Shown in pieces: positions 39,797-48,172 of a DNA stretch of 64,000 nucleotides. The notes below the pieces were generated by a model. That model did not search any database. It had not been told where the DNA came from and saw only the letters and a program-made list of their open reading frames with translations. Origin of the DNA: Burkholderiaceae bacterium (lineage in GTDB: Bacteria; Pseudomonadota; Gammaproteobacteria; Burkholderiales; Burkholderiaceae_A); NCBI GenBank assembly GCA_004214155.1, contig SGYQ01000004.1:62001-126000 (forward strand). Direction: 5' to 3'. Numbering within the stretch: position 1 is the first letter of the stretch; each line of letters begins with the position of its first letter. The position numbers were made by a program, and so were the translations under genes.

Positions 39797-40697
39797 AATT
39801 AATCAATATATCCCTAAGATGAAAATGATGTGGTCCCAACTTACCTCCGTAGTTTCCTGCAGACAATCCAATTAAGCCTTTTTCACGACCCACCCCAATC
39901 ATCCTTTTCATAGCTTTAAACATAGCAATCTTAATATCTTCCTCTGACAGACCATCAATAACGATCTCTAGTACACATCCTACCGATTCAGTCAATATTG
40001 AATCTTCTGTTATTCCAATCAGGGAAGGACAATACTTATCATTTGTCGAAGCCACAAGAGCTTTATATTTACTCCCTACCTTTGAGCCTGATCGCACAAC
40101 CCCCCCTGGAAACGGCGCAATTACATTTTCTAAGTTATTGATTTCACCAACTCCAATTTCTGAAATATACAAGGCTGATTTTATATCTTTGGCCAATATC
40201 AAAATATTTCCGCCTCCGATTGCTGTTTTATACCTGGCAGTCTCCTCCCCCACAAATTCTCCATCCATGGTTGGGATTCGCCAATATCGTTTATTTCTAA
40301 TTACCTTTGCAATCTGCCAACCATCTCCAAAAAATCTGAGATTTTTTGCAAGCGTAAACTCTTCACCTTCAGGCATCCCATTAAATACGCTACTAGTTGG
40401 ACACGTCAAAATGCATTGTCCAACTCTATTTTCGACTTGCTTTGCCAACTCTTTGCTAGACATGGAAAATACTAGAACAGATACGCCAGGCCTCGAATCT
40501 GGTGTCTCATCACCTGTTAAAGTGGTTTCAACTGCCGCCTCGCACCCACATGCAATAACAGAGGTCGCGAAGCCCGTCATTGAAATTGCTCCATACATTG
40601 CCCATTGGGCGTTGTAAGCCGTAACGATTAATCTGGTTGCACGCATTGGAAATGCCTCAGCAAAAGTATCAAAAATTTTTACCCCATTTACTACCAT
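39783..40697 (-). CDS. fhcD: Formylmethanofuran:H4MPT formyltransferase subunit (Ftr)
   Basis: 304 residues, close to archaeal Ftr. The start KIFDTFAEAFPMRATRLIVTA and FGDGWQIAKVI are characteristic. It moves the formyl group between formyl-H4MPT and methylofuran. In bacteria Ftr is built into the Fhc complex so that the formyl group passes to the FhcA hydrolase. Located between fhcA (18 bases upstream) and fhcC (overlapping). Confidence 0.96.
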   Translation of the reverse strand: MVVNGVKIFDTFAEAFPMRATRLIVTAYNAQWAMYGAISMTGFATSVIACGCEAAVETTLTGDETPDSRPGVSVLVFSMSSKELAKQVENRVGQCILTCPTSSVFNGMPEGEEFTLAKNLRFFGDGWQIAKVIRNKRYWRIPTMDGEFVGEETARYKTAIGGGNILILAKDIKSALYISEIGVGEINNLENVIAPFPGGVVRSGSKVGSKYKALVASTNDKYCPSLIGITEDSILTESVGCVLEIVIDGLSEEDIKIAMFKAMKRMIGVGREKGLIGLSAGNYGGKLGPHHFHLRDILINYELE

Positions 40698-40715
40698 TTT
40701 CTTCTTTGAAATTCC

Positions 40716-42359
40716 TCAAATCTTTCGTGAAATTTTCTCTCCACCATCTAGGAACAAGTCAATCTCACTTTCAGCAATAACTCCATTTCTAAATTGCCCA
40801 ACACAATTTTTCTCATAATATTTCTTTAAATAATTTTCAACACCTCCATCAAAACTTATATTTAAATAATGTAATCCAGGTTTTGGACAACCAACTAATT
40901 TTCCGTTTCGTACAACCAATTTTCCGTTTTTAAACACGTACTCCGGAGTTGAAAACATATACTCTTGATCAGCATCCTCTTTATAAACAACTATATCAGC
41001 ATGCATTCCTTTCGCTAGAGAACCATTGTCAACTAACCCAAGAATTTTTGCTGGAGCCGCACGAGTCATTATTGCAATTTCATATAATGAAAGCTCTTTC
41101 TTTATATCTTTCAAAATACAATGTTCGATAACATCTGGATGTAATTGGTTTAACTGTTCATCTCTGAACTCCTTATTCATCAAAAGCTTTATCAAATGAG
41201 GATAAGACGTAAAAGGACCACCGTTCGGATGATCCGTTGTCAAAACAACCTGCCATGGGTCGTCGACAAGTAGAAATATCTCCAATCCTATTACCCATTG
41301 TAATGCGTTAACAAAGCTGTTTTCCTTGTATTTGAAGGGGACCACTCCACAACCAGCAGTACATTCAATATCACCCATAACCCACTTTTTTGGATTTGCG
41401 TTGTTTCTGTTACTGTGTTGCTTCATAGTATCTCCAGAAGTCGTAACGGTCTGCCCGAAAATAATTTGGCCGACATCAATTGAAATATTTTTCGAACTCT
41501 TAAGTTTCTCCGCTAATTGCAATGAAGCAGACGAAAACTTTTTGGGCCCTTCAGAACCGTAACAATGAAATTGAACATGAGTAAGGTGACCCCGGATCCC
41601 CTCTAGTGCGTCAATTGTTTCAATAGTTGATTTAATATTACCAGGAACTCCTAAATTGCTTGCATGAATATGTAACGGATGAGGAACACCCAGATCTTGT
41701 AAGGATAAGGCTAGCTCATGAACTATATTTCTAGGTGTCAAGCCCCAGTGACTATGTTTTTCATCCAAATCAAGAGATCGTTGATTAAACTTGAAAGCAG
41801 AAATTCCTCCAGGATTGACAACCTTCACTCCCATAGCCTTGCTTGCATTAATACTCCAACCAACATAATCGCGAATTAGACTATGTCCTTTCTTTTTCGC
41901 TAGCATTTCCAAAAAGATTTCATCATTACCTAGCATCACGTACGCACCGTGATCAAGAATTGGTACATCACCCATCTCTAGATGGGCATGCCGAGCATTT
42001 GAAAAGATCATTGCAGGTTCAAAAGCCGCAGTGTAACCCATTTCGGCATATCTATAGCCAGTATCAATGGTTCCTGGAACAGATTCTCCCTTATTTCCAT
42101 ATTCGAATCCGTTCGATTTACACAAGCCTTCTGGCATTAACATCCTCGCAATGTTAGTTTTTCCACCGCCAATGTGAGTATGAAGATCAATCCCTCCCGC
42201 CATCATAACTGAATTGCAGCAATCAATCACATCATAACCATCACTTGATGGCATATTCTCTATCTTTCCTTCAGAGTTAATGAAAATTGTTTCGAGAACA
42301 TTATTTTTATTTTGGATAGGGTCTATAACTCTAGCATTAATAAATTTAATTTCCTTCAT
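40716..42359 (-). CDS. fhcA: Formyltransferase/hydrolase complex subunit A (amidohydrolase)
   Basis: 547 residues from ATG 42359 (MKEIKFINARVIDP). The frame is open to 42401, but that would overlap fhcB and adds unrelated residues. It is an amidohydrolase-fold protein with metal ligands H60/H62 in GGIDLHTHIGGGK, further His in LHIHASNLG and VQFHCYG, and Asp in VLTTDHPNGGP. It hydrolyses formyl-methylofuran to formate; it is homologous to FwdA. The start lies 13 bases after the fhcB stop. Confidence 0.95.
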   Translation of the reverse strand: MKEIKFINARVIDPIQNKNNVLETIFINSEGKIENMPSSDGYDVIDCCNSVMMAGGIDLHTHIGGGKTNIARMLMPEGLCKSNGFEYGNKGESVPGTIDTGYRYAEMGYTAAFEPAMIFSNARHAHLEMGDVPILDHGAYVMLGNDEIFLEMLAKKKGHSLIRDYVGWSINASKAMGVKVVNPGGISAFKFNQRSLDLDEKHSHWGLTPRNIVHELALSLQDLGVPHPLHIHASNLGVPGNIKSTIETIDALEGIRGHLTHVQFHCYGSEGPKKFSSASLQLAEKLKSSKNISIDVGQIIFGQTVTTSGDTMKQHSNRNNANPKKWVMGDIECTAGCGVVPFKYKENSFVNALQWVIGLEIFLLVDDPWQVVLTTDHPNGGPFTSYPHLIKLLMNKEFRDEQLNQLHPDVIEHCILKDIKKELSLYEIAIMTRAAPAKILGLVDNGSLAKGMHADIVVYKEDADQEYMFSTPEYVFKNGKLVVRNGKLVGCPKPGLHYLNISFDGGVENYLKKYYEKNCVGQFRNGVIAESEIDLFLDGGEKISRKI

Positions 42360-42372
42360 ATCTTTATTTTCT

Positions 42373-43581
42373 TTACATATTATCGATAATTTGACTAACA
42401 AGTTTTTCTACCGTATGTACGTTGTCATCAACTAATTTTTTCAAAGGAATAATTGCTGCTCCGTCACATCGTATGATGTACCCATTAGTATTTACTCCAG
42501 GCGTAGCTATTGGAATGAATATAGAGTTACTATTTTCTTTAAAAAATTTTGAATATTTCTTTCCCATACTCTCTGGCCCTATCGCGACGAAAGGATAATT
42601 TAAAACATTTTCATCTGGCAAACTATCGCAAAAAGACGAAAACCAAAAAATACTGTCGACAGTTTTAAGTTCCAGGCAGCATTTTAAAGAAAATAATTCA
42701 GGCTGATAGTGCAAGGATTTCGTGGAGAATTTTGACCTGATTGCTTTTGCTGTCATCCATGATAGGGTGTTTTGACAACTCAAACCACCATTATCACTGC
42801 CGAGAGTCAAAATACCTGCTCTTTTTTTTTGGTTGATCTCTTTGGCAATCTCCATCAAAGTATTGGCGATGTATTCTGACAGTTCACCAAATTCCTGCGG
42901 ATCCCAAACGAATGTACAGTATGAAGAGTTCCTCACTAAATTTACTAACTCATGGTCATCATCTAAATCTGAGCTTGAAAGGTTATTTCTTAATAGGTAA
43001 AGTATGGATCTCATCCCCTCTAAAAAACCAAAGTCACAAGACGTATCATTGCTGATCGATTTGGCTTTGATTGTCCACGACTTTTTATTGTGTAGATCTA
43101 TTAATTCAGCAAACCTGGGTAAACGCTCATTAGGCTCCGATTTTAAAAAAATTATTAAATCTGCTCTTGATTTAATTTCAGATAATGTTGTAAAAATTGT
43201 GCCTTTCGCTTGAAAACTCCTCAGCACAGCTGAAATGGAATTACCGTGCATATGATCTATTGTGGCATTACACTCCTTGGCTAATTTGATTACAGATCTA
43301 GAACCCAATATATCCAAGCCAAGCCCTCCAAAAAAAGGGGACTTAGAGGAAGAAAGTACTTTAGATGTTTCAGTTATAAGATTTTGAATAATCTCTTTTT
43401 GCCCATATAGGTAACCAAATTTATTTTCGTTGCTATTAAAGTTAAATCTGGAAAGGCCCTCTGAAGCCTTTAAACATTCATTAGCATTCAAAATCTTCTT
43501 ATTATTAAGTTTTGGAACAACGAGATCGTCACAGTGCAAAGCACAAAAAGGGCATGCCCAGGAGGAATTACTCATCATCAA
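42373..43581 (-). CDS. fhcB: Formyltransferase/hydrolase complex subunit B (FwdB-like)
   Basis: 402 residues. The N-terminal ACPFCALHCDDLVV recalls FwdB and molybdopterin oxidoreductases. Where archaeal FwdB has its Cys/Sec metal ligand, the aligned stretch here (IDHMHGNSISAVLRSF) seems to lack one. That is as expected for the bacterial complex, which acts as a hydrolase and not a formate-generating dehydrogenase. The role is taken to be structural. It overlaps the upstream HisA-like gene by 14 bases. Confidence 0.92.
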   Translation of the reverse strand: MMMSNSSWACPFCALHCDDLVVPKLNNKKILNANECLKASEGLSRFNFNSNENKFGYLYGQKEIIQNLITETSKVLSSSKSPFFGGLGLDILGSRSVIKLAKECNATIDHMHGNSISAVLRSFQAKGTIFTTLSEIKSRADLIIFLKSEPNERLPRFAELIDLHNKKSWTIKAKSISNDTSCDFGFLEGMRSILYLLRNNLSSSDLDDDHELVNLVRNSSYCTFVWDPQEFGELSEYIANTLMEIAKEINQKKRAGILTLGSDNGGLSCQNTLSWMTAKAIRSKFSTKSLHYQPELFSLKCCLELKTVDSIFWFSSFCDSLPDENVLNYPFVAIGPESMGKKYSKFFKENSNSIFIPIATPGVNTNGYIIRCDGAAIIPLKKLVDDNVHTVEKLVSQIIDNM

Positions 43582-44305
43582 AATCCATCATAGAATTAAA
43601 GAGCGCACTACCTACCAACCATCCTGCGGCTTTATATCTAGCAACAATTTCATAATCGTCTCGATTTCTTAATCCCCCCGCCCCAAAAAATTCAACTTTC
43701 AGATTTCTTTGAGTCATATTTTTTAGCCATTTTAGATCAGGCCCCGAATCTGTACCGACTTTATCTAGGTTCATTAAAATCACTCTTTTTGGTAGCAGTC
43801 CTAATATTGTATCTATTGTAACCAATCCCAAGATTACATTATTTTTTTTATCAATAGACAAGATAGCCTTTTCAAGCGTTGAAAATATTTTTTTGTACGA
43901 TGAATTATCGGTTATCGTTTCTGTACCAAATACTGGTACTAAATTTTCCCCAGAGCATAGGTTATAACCCTTTTCCCCACACCAAGTAGCAAATCCCTTA
44001 TGAAAACTTCTCAACTCTCCAAGATCCTGGAATCCATTATCAACCCAAATCTCTACCTCACTAAATTTCCTCATAATCTCGTACAAAATACAGTCGTATG
44101 AATCATCCCCAGCTATACCATTAAGATTTGCCACATACAGGATATTCGATCTTGACAACTTTAAGAGAACCTCTATAATTCGACACAAGTCATCTGATTT
44201 AAATGCTGCGTTATCTAGTTGCTCATAATTTGCGCGATCTCCAGCGACTGCTCTTACGGCAACGCCATTCCGAAGATCAACAACAGGAATAATCTTACAA
44301 GACAT
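43568..44305 (-). CDS. HisA/HisF-related TIM-barrel protein of the C1 island
   Basis: 245 residues from ATG 44305 (MSCKIIPVVDLRNGVAVRAVAGDR), the usual HisA length. The TIM barrel has the first Asp of HisA (VVDL), the second-half ILMNLDKVGTDSGPDLKWL, and both phosphate-binding loops (FGAGGLRNRDDY, AGWLVGSALFNSM). It has no histidine-gene neighbours; instead it overlaps fhcB and heads the fhc operon. Such HisA-like proteins occur in C1 islands of methylotrophs with no settled reaction; cofactor synthesis is the likely role. The open frame reaches 44536, but the divergent gene begins at 44310. Confidence 0.85.
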   Translation of the reverse strand: MSCKIIPVVDLRNGVAVRAVAGDRANYEQLDNAAFKSDDLCRIIEVLLKLSRSNILYVANLNGIAGDDSYDCILYEIMRKFSEVEIWVDNGFQDLGELRSFHKGFATWCGEKGYNLCSGENLVPVFGTETITDNSSYKKIFSTLEKAILSIDKKNNVILGLVTIDTILGLLPKRVILMNLDKVGTDSGPDLKWLKNMTQRNLKVEFFGAGGLRNRDDYEIVARYKAAGWLVGSALFNSMMDFDDE

Positions 44306-44309
44306 AAAA

Positions 44310-45239
44310 GTGCTGAATTTATTAATTTTCGAGTCCATTACTGCAAACTTAAAGAATATCAAAAAATCTCCTAACCTTCTCTCTGAACAGGACTTCAGGT
44401 CAATGAAAATACAAGGTAATAGAATGGTAGATGCCTTATACTTCGACCTGAAGCAAGTCAAGCAGCTAAACATAACTATTGGAAAACAAAGAATTGGAGA
44501 AACAGCTCTCGATTTTTTTTCAGATAATATTCCCAAAATTGACTTGGTCTGGGTTATCGCACCAGAAATTAATAGTGAGCTCGAACGTTTTCACATTGCA
44601 TCACAAAAAAAACTATGGATAGGATCTGATTTACAAGCAATTCGCCTTGCCTCTAATAAGCTCGAAACAAAAAAATATTTAAAATCTTTAGGTATCAATA
44701 CCCCAGATGAAATTACCTTCGAATCATTGAGAAAAAAGAATTATACTAAGGCAGTCTATAAACCTATTGATGGGGCTGGCACTACAGATACATATAAAAT
44801 TGAGAATAAAAAGAACATTATTAGCACACTCAATAAGAAACGCTCATATTTCTTCCTGGAAGAATGGATAGAGGGAACGGCATATAGCGTATCCCTTAAT
44901 TGCAGACTTTCAGATTTTGATGTCTTATCTATAAGCAAACAATATATAACTTCAAACCATTTAGGAAAACTCTTTTACGAAGGTGTCGAACCTGTAGAAA
45001 GCAAAATGTTTAAAAAGTTGCGTGAGAGCATTCTTCCAATCCTTCATTTAATCGTTTCAAATATAAGCGGCTTACGAGGATTTATTGGCATTGACTTTAT
45101 TTTAAAGAAGAACTCCCAACTAAGTATTATCGAAATCAATCCGAGACTTACATGTTCGTACATAGGGCTTTCAAAATACAACAAAGATAATACTGCTGTG
45201 AAAATTTTAAATTCATTTGAAATAAAAAATTTAGTATGA
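44310..45239 (+). CDS. ATP-grasp ligase of the H4MPT/methylofuran island (first)
   Basis: 309 residues starting with GTG (MLNLLIFESITANL), only 4 bases from the divergent HisA-like start. ATP-grasp features: KAVYKPIDGAGTTDTY (ATP-binding Lys and Gly loop), FLEEWIEGTAYSVSL, and the Mg-binding FIGIDFILKKN...IIEINPRLT. ATP-grasp enzymes join an acid to an amine. Members in this island are linked to H4MPT and methylofuran maturation, including glutamyl additions. The substrate is not readable. It overlaps the next gene by 4 bases. Confidence 0.85.
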   Translation: MLNLLIFESITANLKNIKKSPNLLSEQDFRSMKIQGNRMVDALYFDLKQVKQLNITIGKQRIGETALDFFSDNIPKIDLVWVIAPEINSELERFHIASQKKLWIGSDLQAIRLASNKLETKKYLKSLGINTPDEITFESLRKKNYTKAVYKPIDGAGTTDTYKIENKKNIISTLNKKRSYFFLEEWIEGTAYSVSLNCRLSDFDVLSISKQYITSNHLGKLFYEGVEPVESKMFKKLRESILPILHLIVSNISGLRGFIGIDFILKKNSQLSIIEINPRLTCSYIGLSKYNKDNTAVKILNSFEIKNLV

Positions 45240-46288
45240 CTAGTTCAATAGGCTTAGATATCGGAGGCGCTCACCTGAAAGCGTGTTTAATAAGAAGTGA
45301 TACATTGCTAAAATTGAGTAAGGTTGACTTGTTTAAAACACCTATATGGGAATCGCAAAATACTCTCATATCTTCTTTAAAGGAGATCGAAAGGAAATGG
45401 TGCATAGAAGAAGATATTCAGATAAATATTACAATGACTGCAGAAATGACAGACTGCTTTAGAGATCGAAGAGAAGGTGTACAAAAGATTCTTTCTATTA
45501 TCAAAAACACTTTTAGTAGCAAGAAATTGAAAATCTACTCTACAAACGGGCTTAAGGATTTTAATATCACTTTTAAAAACTACAAAGAAATCGGTTCCTC
45601 TAATTGGCATGCAACTGCCGATACTTTATCGAAAATAGAGAGGAACTGTTTCTTAATCGACATTGGCAGTACTACAACAGACATTATTCCTATACAGTTT
45701 GGAAAAATTCTATCGCCAACTTCCTCAACTGATTTCTCACGTTTGCAAAAAGGCGAACTAGTATATCTTGGCGTTTGCAGAACCTCGCTAGGTTCAATTA
45801 GGAGGCAACTTCTTTTCCGGTCAAAAATGACAAATATCATGCGAGAAAATTTCGCTTCGACTGCCGACCTATTTAGGTTGACAAAACAATTAAATCCAAA
45901 ACATGATCTGTACCCAACATTTGATGGGCAAAATAAGACGAGGCTTGCGACACGACAAAGATTAGCTAGAATCATTGGATTAGACACACATGATGTAACT
46001 GTTGAAGAACTAAATGCGCTCGCTCAGCAGATAAAGCAAGTATTCGTCTCAGAAATTATAGAAAATTTAAAAAAAGTAAGATTTCAATATAATATGAGCT
46101 CGAGAACGCCAATTATAATTACTGGTTCAGGAAAGTTTTTAGCTATAGAAATACAAAATCAGCTAAAATGTCAAACAAAAATCTATTCTGATTTGTTTTC
46201 CAATCGCATAAAAATCCCAAGATCAAAAGTCGATGATGTGGACAGTTGCGCAACTGCATTTTCTTTAGCGATTAGTACCTATCTATGA
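45236..46288 (+). CDS. H4MPT-linked C1-transfer pathway protein (hydantoinase/oxoprolinase-like)
   Basis: 350 residues of the ASKHA fold: phosphate loop 1 SIGLDIGGAHLKACL, loop 2 CFLIDIGSTTTDIIPI, adenosine-side ITGSGKFLAI. This corresponds to the family annotated 'H4MPT-linked C1 transfer pathway protein' (Orf19-type, as I recall the naming), essential in methylotroph islands. It overlaps both flanking genes by 4 bases. Probably an ATP-dependent step in cofactor assembly; its archaeal relative lies with methanofuran genes. Confidence 0.88.
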   Translation: MTSSIGLDIGGAHLKACLIRSDTLLKLSKVDLFKTPIWESQNTLISSLKEIERKWCIEEDIQINITMTAEMTDCFRDRREGVQKILSIIKNTFSSKKLKIYSTNGLKDFNITFKNYKEIGSSNWHATADTLSKIERNCFLIDIGSTTTDIIPIQFGKILSPTSSTDFSRLQKGELVYLGVCRTSLGSIRRQLLFRSKMTNIMRENFASTADLFRLTKQLNPKHDLYPTFDGQNKTRLATRQRLARIIGLDTHDVTVEELNALAQQIKQVFVSEIIENLKKVRFQYNMSSRTPIIITGSGKFLAIEIQNQLKCQTKIYSDLFSNRIKIPRSKVDDVDSCATAFSLAISTYL

Positions 46289-46920
46289 TACTAATCAAGC
46301 TCGGGGGCAGCCTTTTAAATTCCGGGTTCATGAAGATATGGATAAAATTCATTACAGACCACTTTAAAGGTAGGGCTATCATTATCCCTGGGGGAGGATT
46401 GTTTGCGAACCATATAAGATCCGTTCAAAAGAACTACAATTTAGAAGATGATATTGCTCATGATATGGCACTCTATTCGATGTCTCAGATGGGTCTTCTC
46501 ATTTCCTCGATTGATAGAACAAACTTACATTTTTGCAAGACAAAAAATGAAATTGATAGGGTTATAGCAAAGAACAAGGTCCCTATTATAGGGACTTTTG
46601 ATTTTTTAAAAAAAAGAATTGACTCCCCAAATAAAAACTGGAGTATTACATCAGACAGCATGGCTTTACTAATCTCCGAAGAGCTGCAGCTTAACACCGT
46701 GCTTATCGTAAAATCATGTTGGTACTCTTTCATAAATAGCAAAATTGCACTGAATCAGCCCAAAGTAAATAAATTGGTATCTTTAGGTATTCTGGATGCT
46801 AGTTTTTCTCTGAACTTTCAAAAGAGCAAAACAAAAGTTTACCTTTTCTTCCGCGATCAATTACCAAATGCATCTGATACAGTCTTAGCCTTTTCAAAAC
46901 CTAGCAAAAGGAATCAATAA
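46285..46920 (+). CDS. Amino-acid-kinase-fold protein (MfnE-like)
   Basis: 211 residues. N-terminal LIKLGGSLLNSGF and IIIPGGGLFANHIRSV are the nucleotide and substrate loops of the amino acid kinase family. SITSDSMALLISEEL is the second half motif. The closest known role is MfnE, which adds phosphate to the furan-methyl phosphate precursor of methanofuran; the island context supports that. It is the last gene of the rightward three-gene block; its 3' end overlaps the convergent fusion gene by 20 bases. Confidence 0.82.
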   Translation: MILIKLGGSLLNSGFMKIWIKFITDHFKGRAIIIPGGGLFANHIRSVQKNYNLEDDIAHDMALYSMSQMGLLISSIDRTNLHFCKTKNEIDRVIAKNKVPIIGTFDFLKKRIDSPNKNWSITSDSMALLISEELQLNTVLIVKSCWYSFINSKIALNQPKVNKLVSLGILDASFSLNFQKSKTKVYLFFRDQLPNASDTVLAFSKPSKRNQ

Positions 46921-48172
46921 GATTTTCTAATCTCACTCTGGAAATAGGACCTGATCTTTTTTTCAAACATACACCTCCCCGGTATCCAGCCCAACTTGGC
47001 TGAAGTTGGTTGATTAACGACGTATGTGAAACATCCAATGAACCAGCTATTCCGAAATCTACGTTATTCTCAAGAGCAAACTTTTTTATTATGTTTAGCT
47101 CTGTAAAGCTTGCAAGATCGAAAACAGAACCATTCTCCTTATTAAGAGTATCTATCATAATTCCAGAAAATTGTCTCACCATGCTCGGAGAAATATTTTT
47201 GACAAATTTAAAAGACTGTTCATCTGTAATCATGAGCACTAAAATTAGCTTGTTCTCCAAATCGCGATTTTTTATTTTACTTAAGCTCTCTGTAAACTTC
47301 GTTAAATTTGCCAAGGTATTCTCATCAGCAGATACACCGACTTTAATGTAATCGAGTCCTACTGAACCAAGATCCTCGATTTTAGCTACATCGGTTGGGG
47401 ATGTTTTTCCATCATTAAGTTCGAAGGTTGTGGAGATCTTTCCGCGAAAATTATTATCTCTAAGTGACAATACAATTTTCCTTATATCTATAAAATCTAG
47501 CATCCCTATAGGACCATTATTTGGTTCCTTTAAATCGATAATATCAATATTCAATCCATTGACGGCCTTAACCTCTTCTAATGACCTGATGCTAACTAAT
47601 AGTTTTATTTTTTTTTTATTTATCTTACAGTAGTTTTCGTATTTTTCCATCAACCATTCCCATGCCTGGATCTCCTTCTTTCCTGCTGTCTTCATAATGG
47701 CTATTTCAAGGTATCTAATTTCTTGTTTAATCTTATCCTGTGAAAGAAGATCTAATCTAGACATCAACACTGAAGCTTCAATTATCGCCGCCTGTGCCCT
47801 ATTAAAACCCTTAAAACTTGAAAGATGAATGGTATTCACCTTATTCATACACAAAGTCGGTCTGATTTCGTCATCATGAATCTCAGCTAATGACAAAGTC
47901 AGGTAGCTTATTGCATCTTTCAAGAAAAAACCTTTATCACTTGGTAGTGCTACTAAATTAAAATTTGATCGTCCCGTAACAGCCCCTGCAAACACTCGAA
48001 CATCAGTTACGATGTTCATAACGGCTATTTTTTGTGTAAGGATATTGTCAAGAGTTTTTGAAGGTTTGAAAGGCTTTAACACGACAAAATCAGCCTTTTG
48101 AGAAACACCCATAGGCGCAACATGGGAGCTTCCATCGTCATTCATTGTAGAGATAATTACTTCATAAATCAT
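46901..48172 (-). CDS. Fusion of DUF447 domain and MfnB-type furan phosphate synthase
   Basis: 423 residues in one uninterrupted frame. Residues 1 to about 185 are a DUF447 flavin-reductase-like split barrel (MIYEVIISTMNDDGSSHVAP, VTDVRVFAGAVTGR). Residues about 190-423 are a TIM barrel of the (5-formylfuran-3-yl)methyl phosphate synthase type (MfnB). The Schiff-base region IIDLKEPNNGPIG and the later IDTLNKENGSVFDL and VGLDYIKVGVSADENT are visible. MfnB makes the furan ring of methanofuran from glyceraldehyde 3-phosphate. The two families are usually separate genes in the islands I know. The start overlaps the DHPS-like stop by 4 bases. Confidence 0.86.
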   Translation of the reverse strand: MIYEVIISTMNDDGSSHVAPMGVSQKADFVVLKPFKPSKTLDNILTQKIAVMNIVTDVRVFAGAVTGRSNFNLVALPSDKGFFLKDAISYLTLSLAEIHDDEIRPTLCMNKVNTIHLSSFKGFNRAQAAIIEASVLMSRLDLLSQDKIKQEIRYLEIAIMKTAGKKEIQAWEWLMEKYENYCKINKKKIKLLVSIRSLEEVKAVNGLNIDIIDLKEPNNGPIGMLDFIDIRKIVLSLRDNNFRGKISTTFELNDGKTSPTDVAKIEDLGSVGLDYIKVGVSADENTLANLTKFTESLSKIKNRDLENKLILVLMITDEQSFKFVKNISPSMVRQFSGIMIDTLNKENGSVFDLASFTELNIIKKFALENNVDFGIAGSLDVSHTSLINQLQPSWAGYRGGVCLKKRSGPISRVRLENLIDSFC

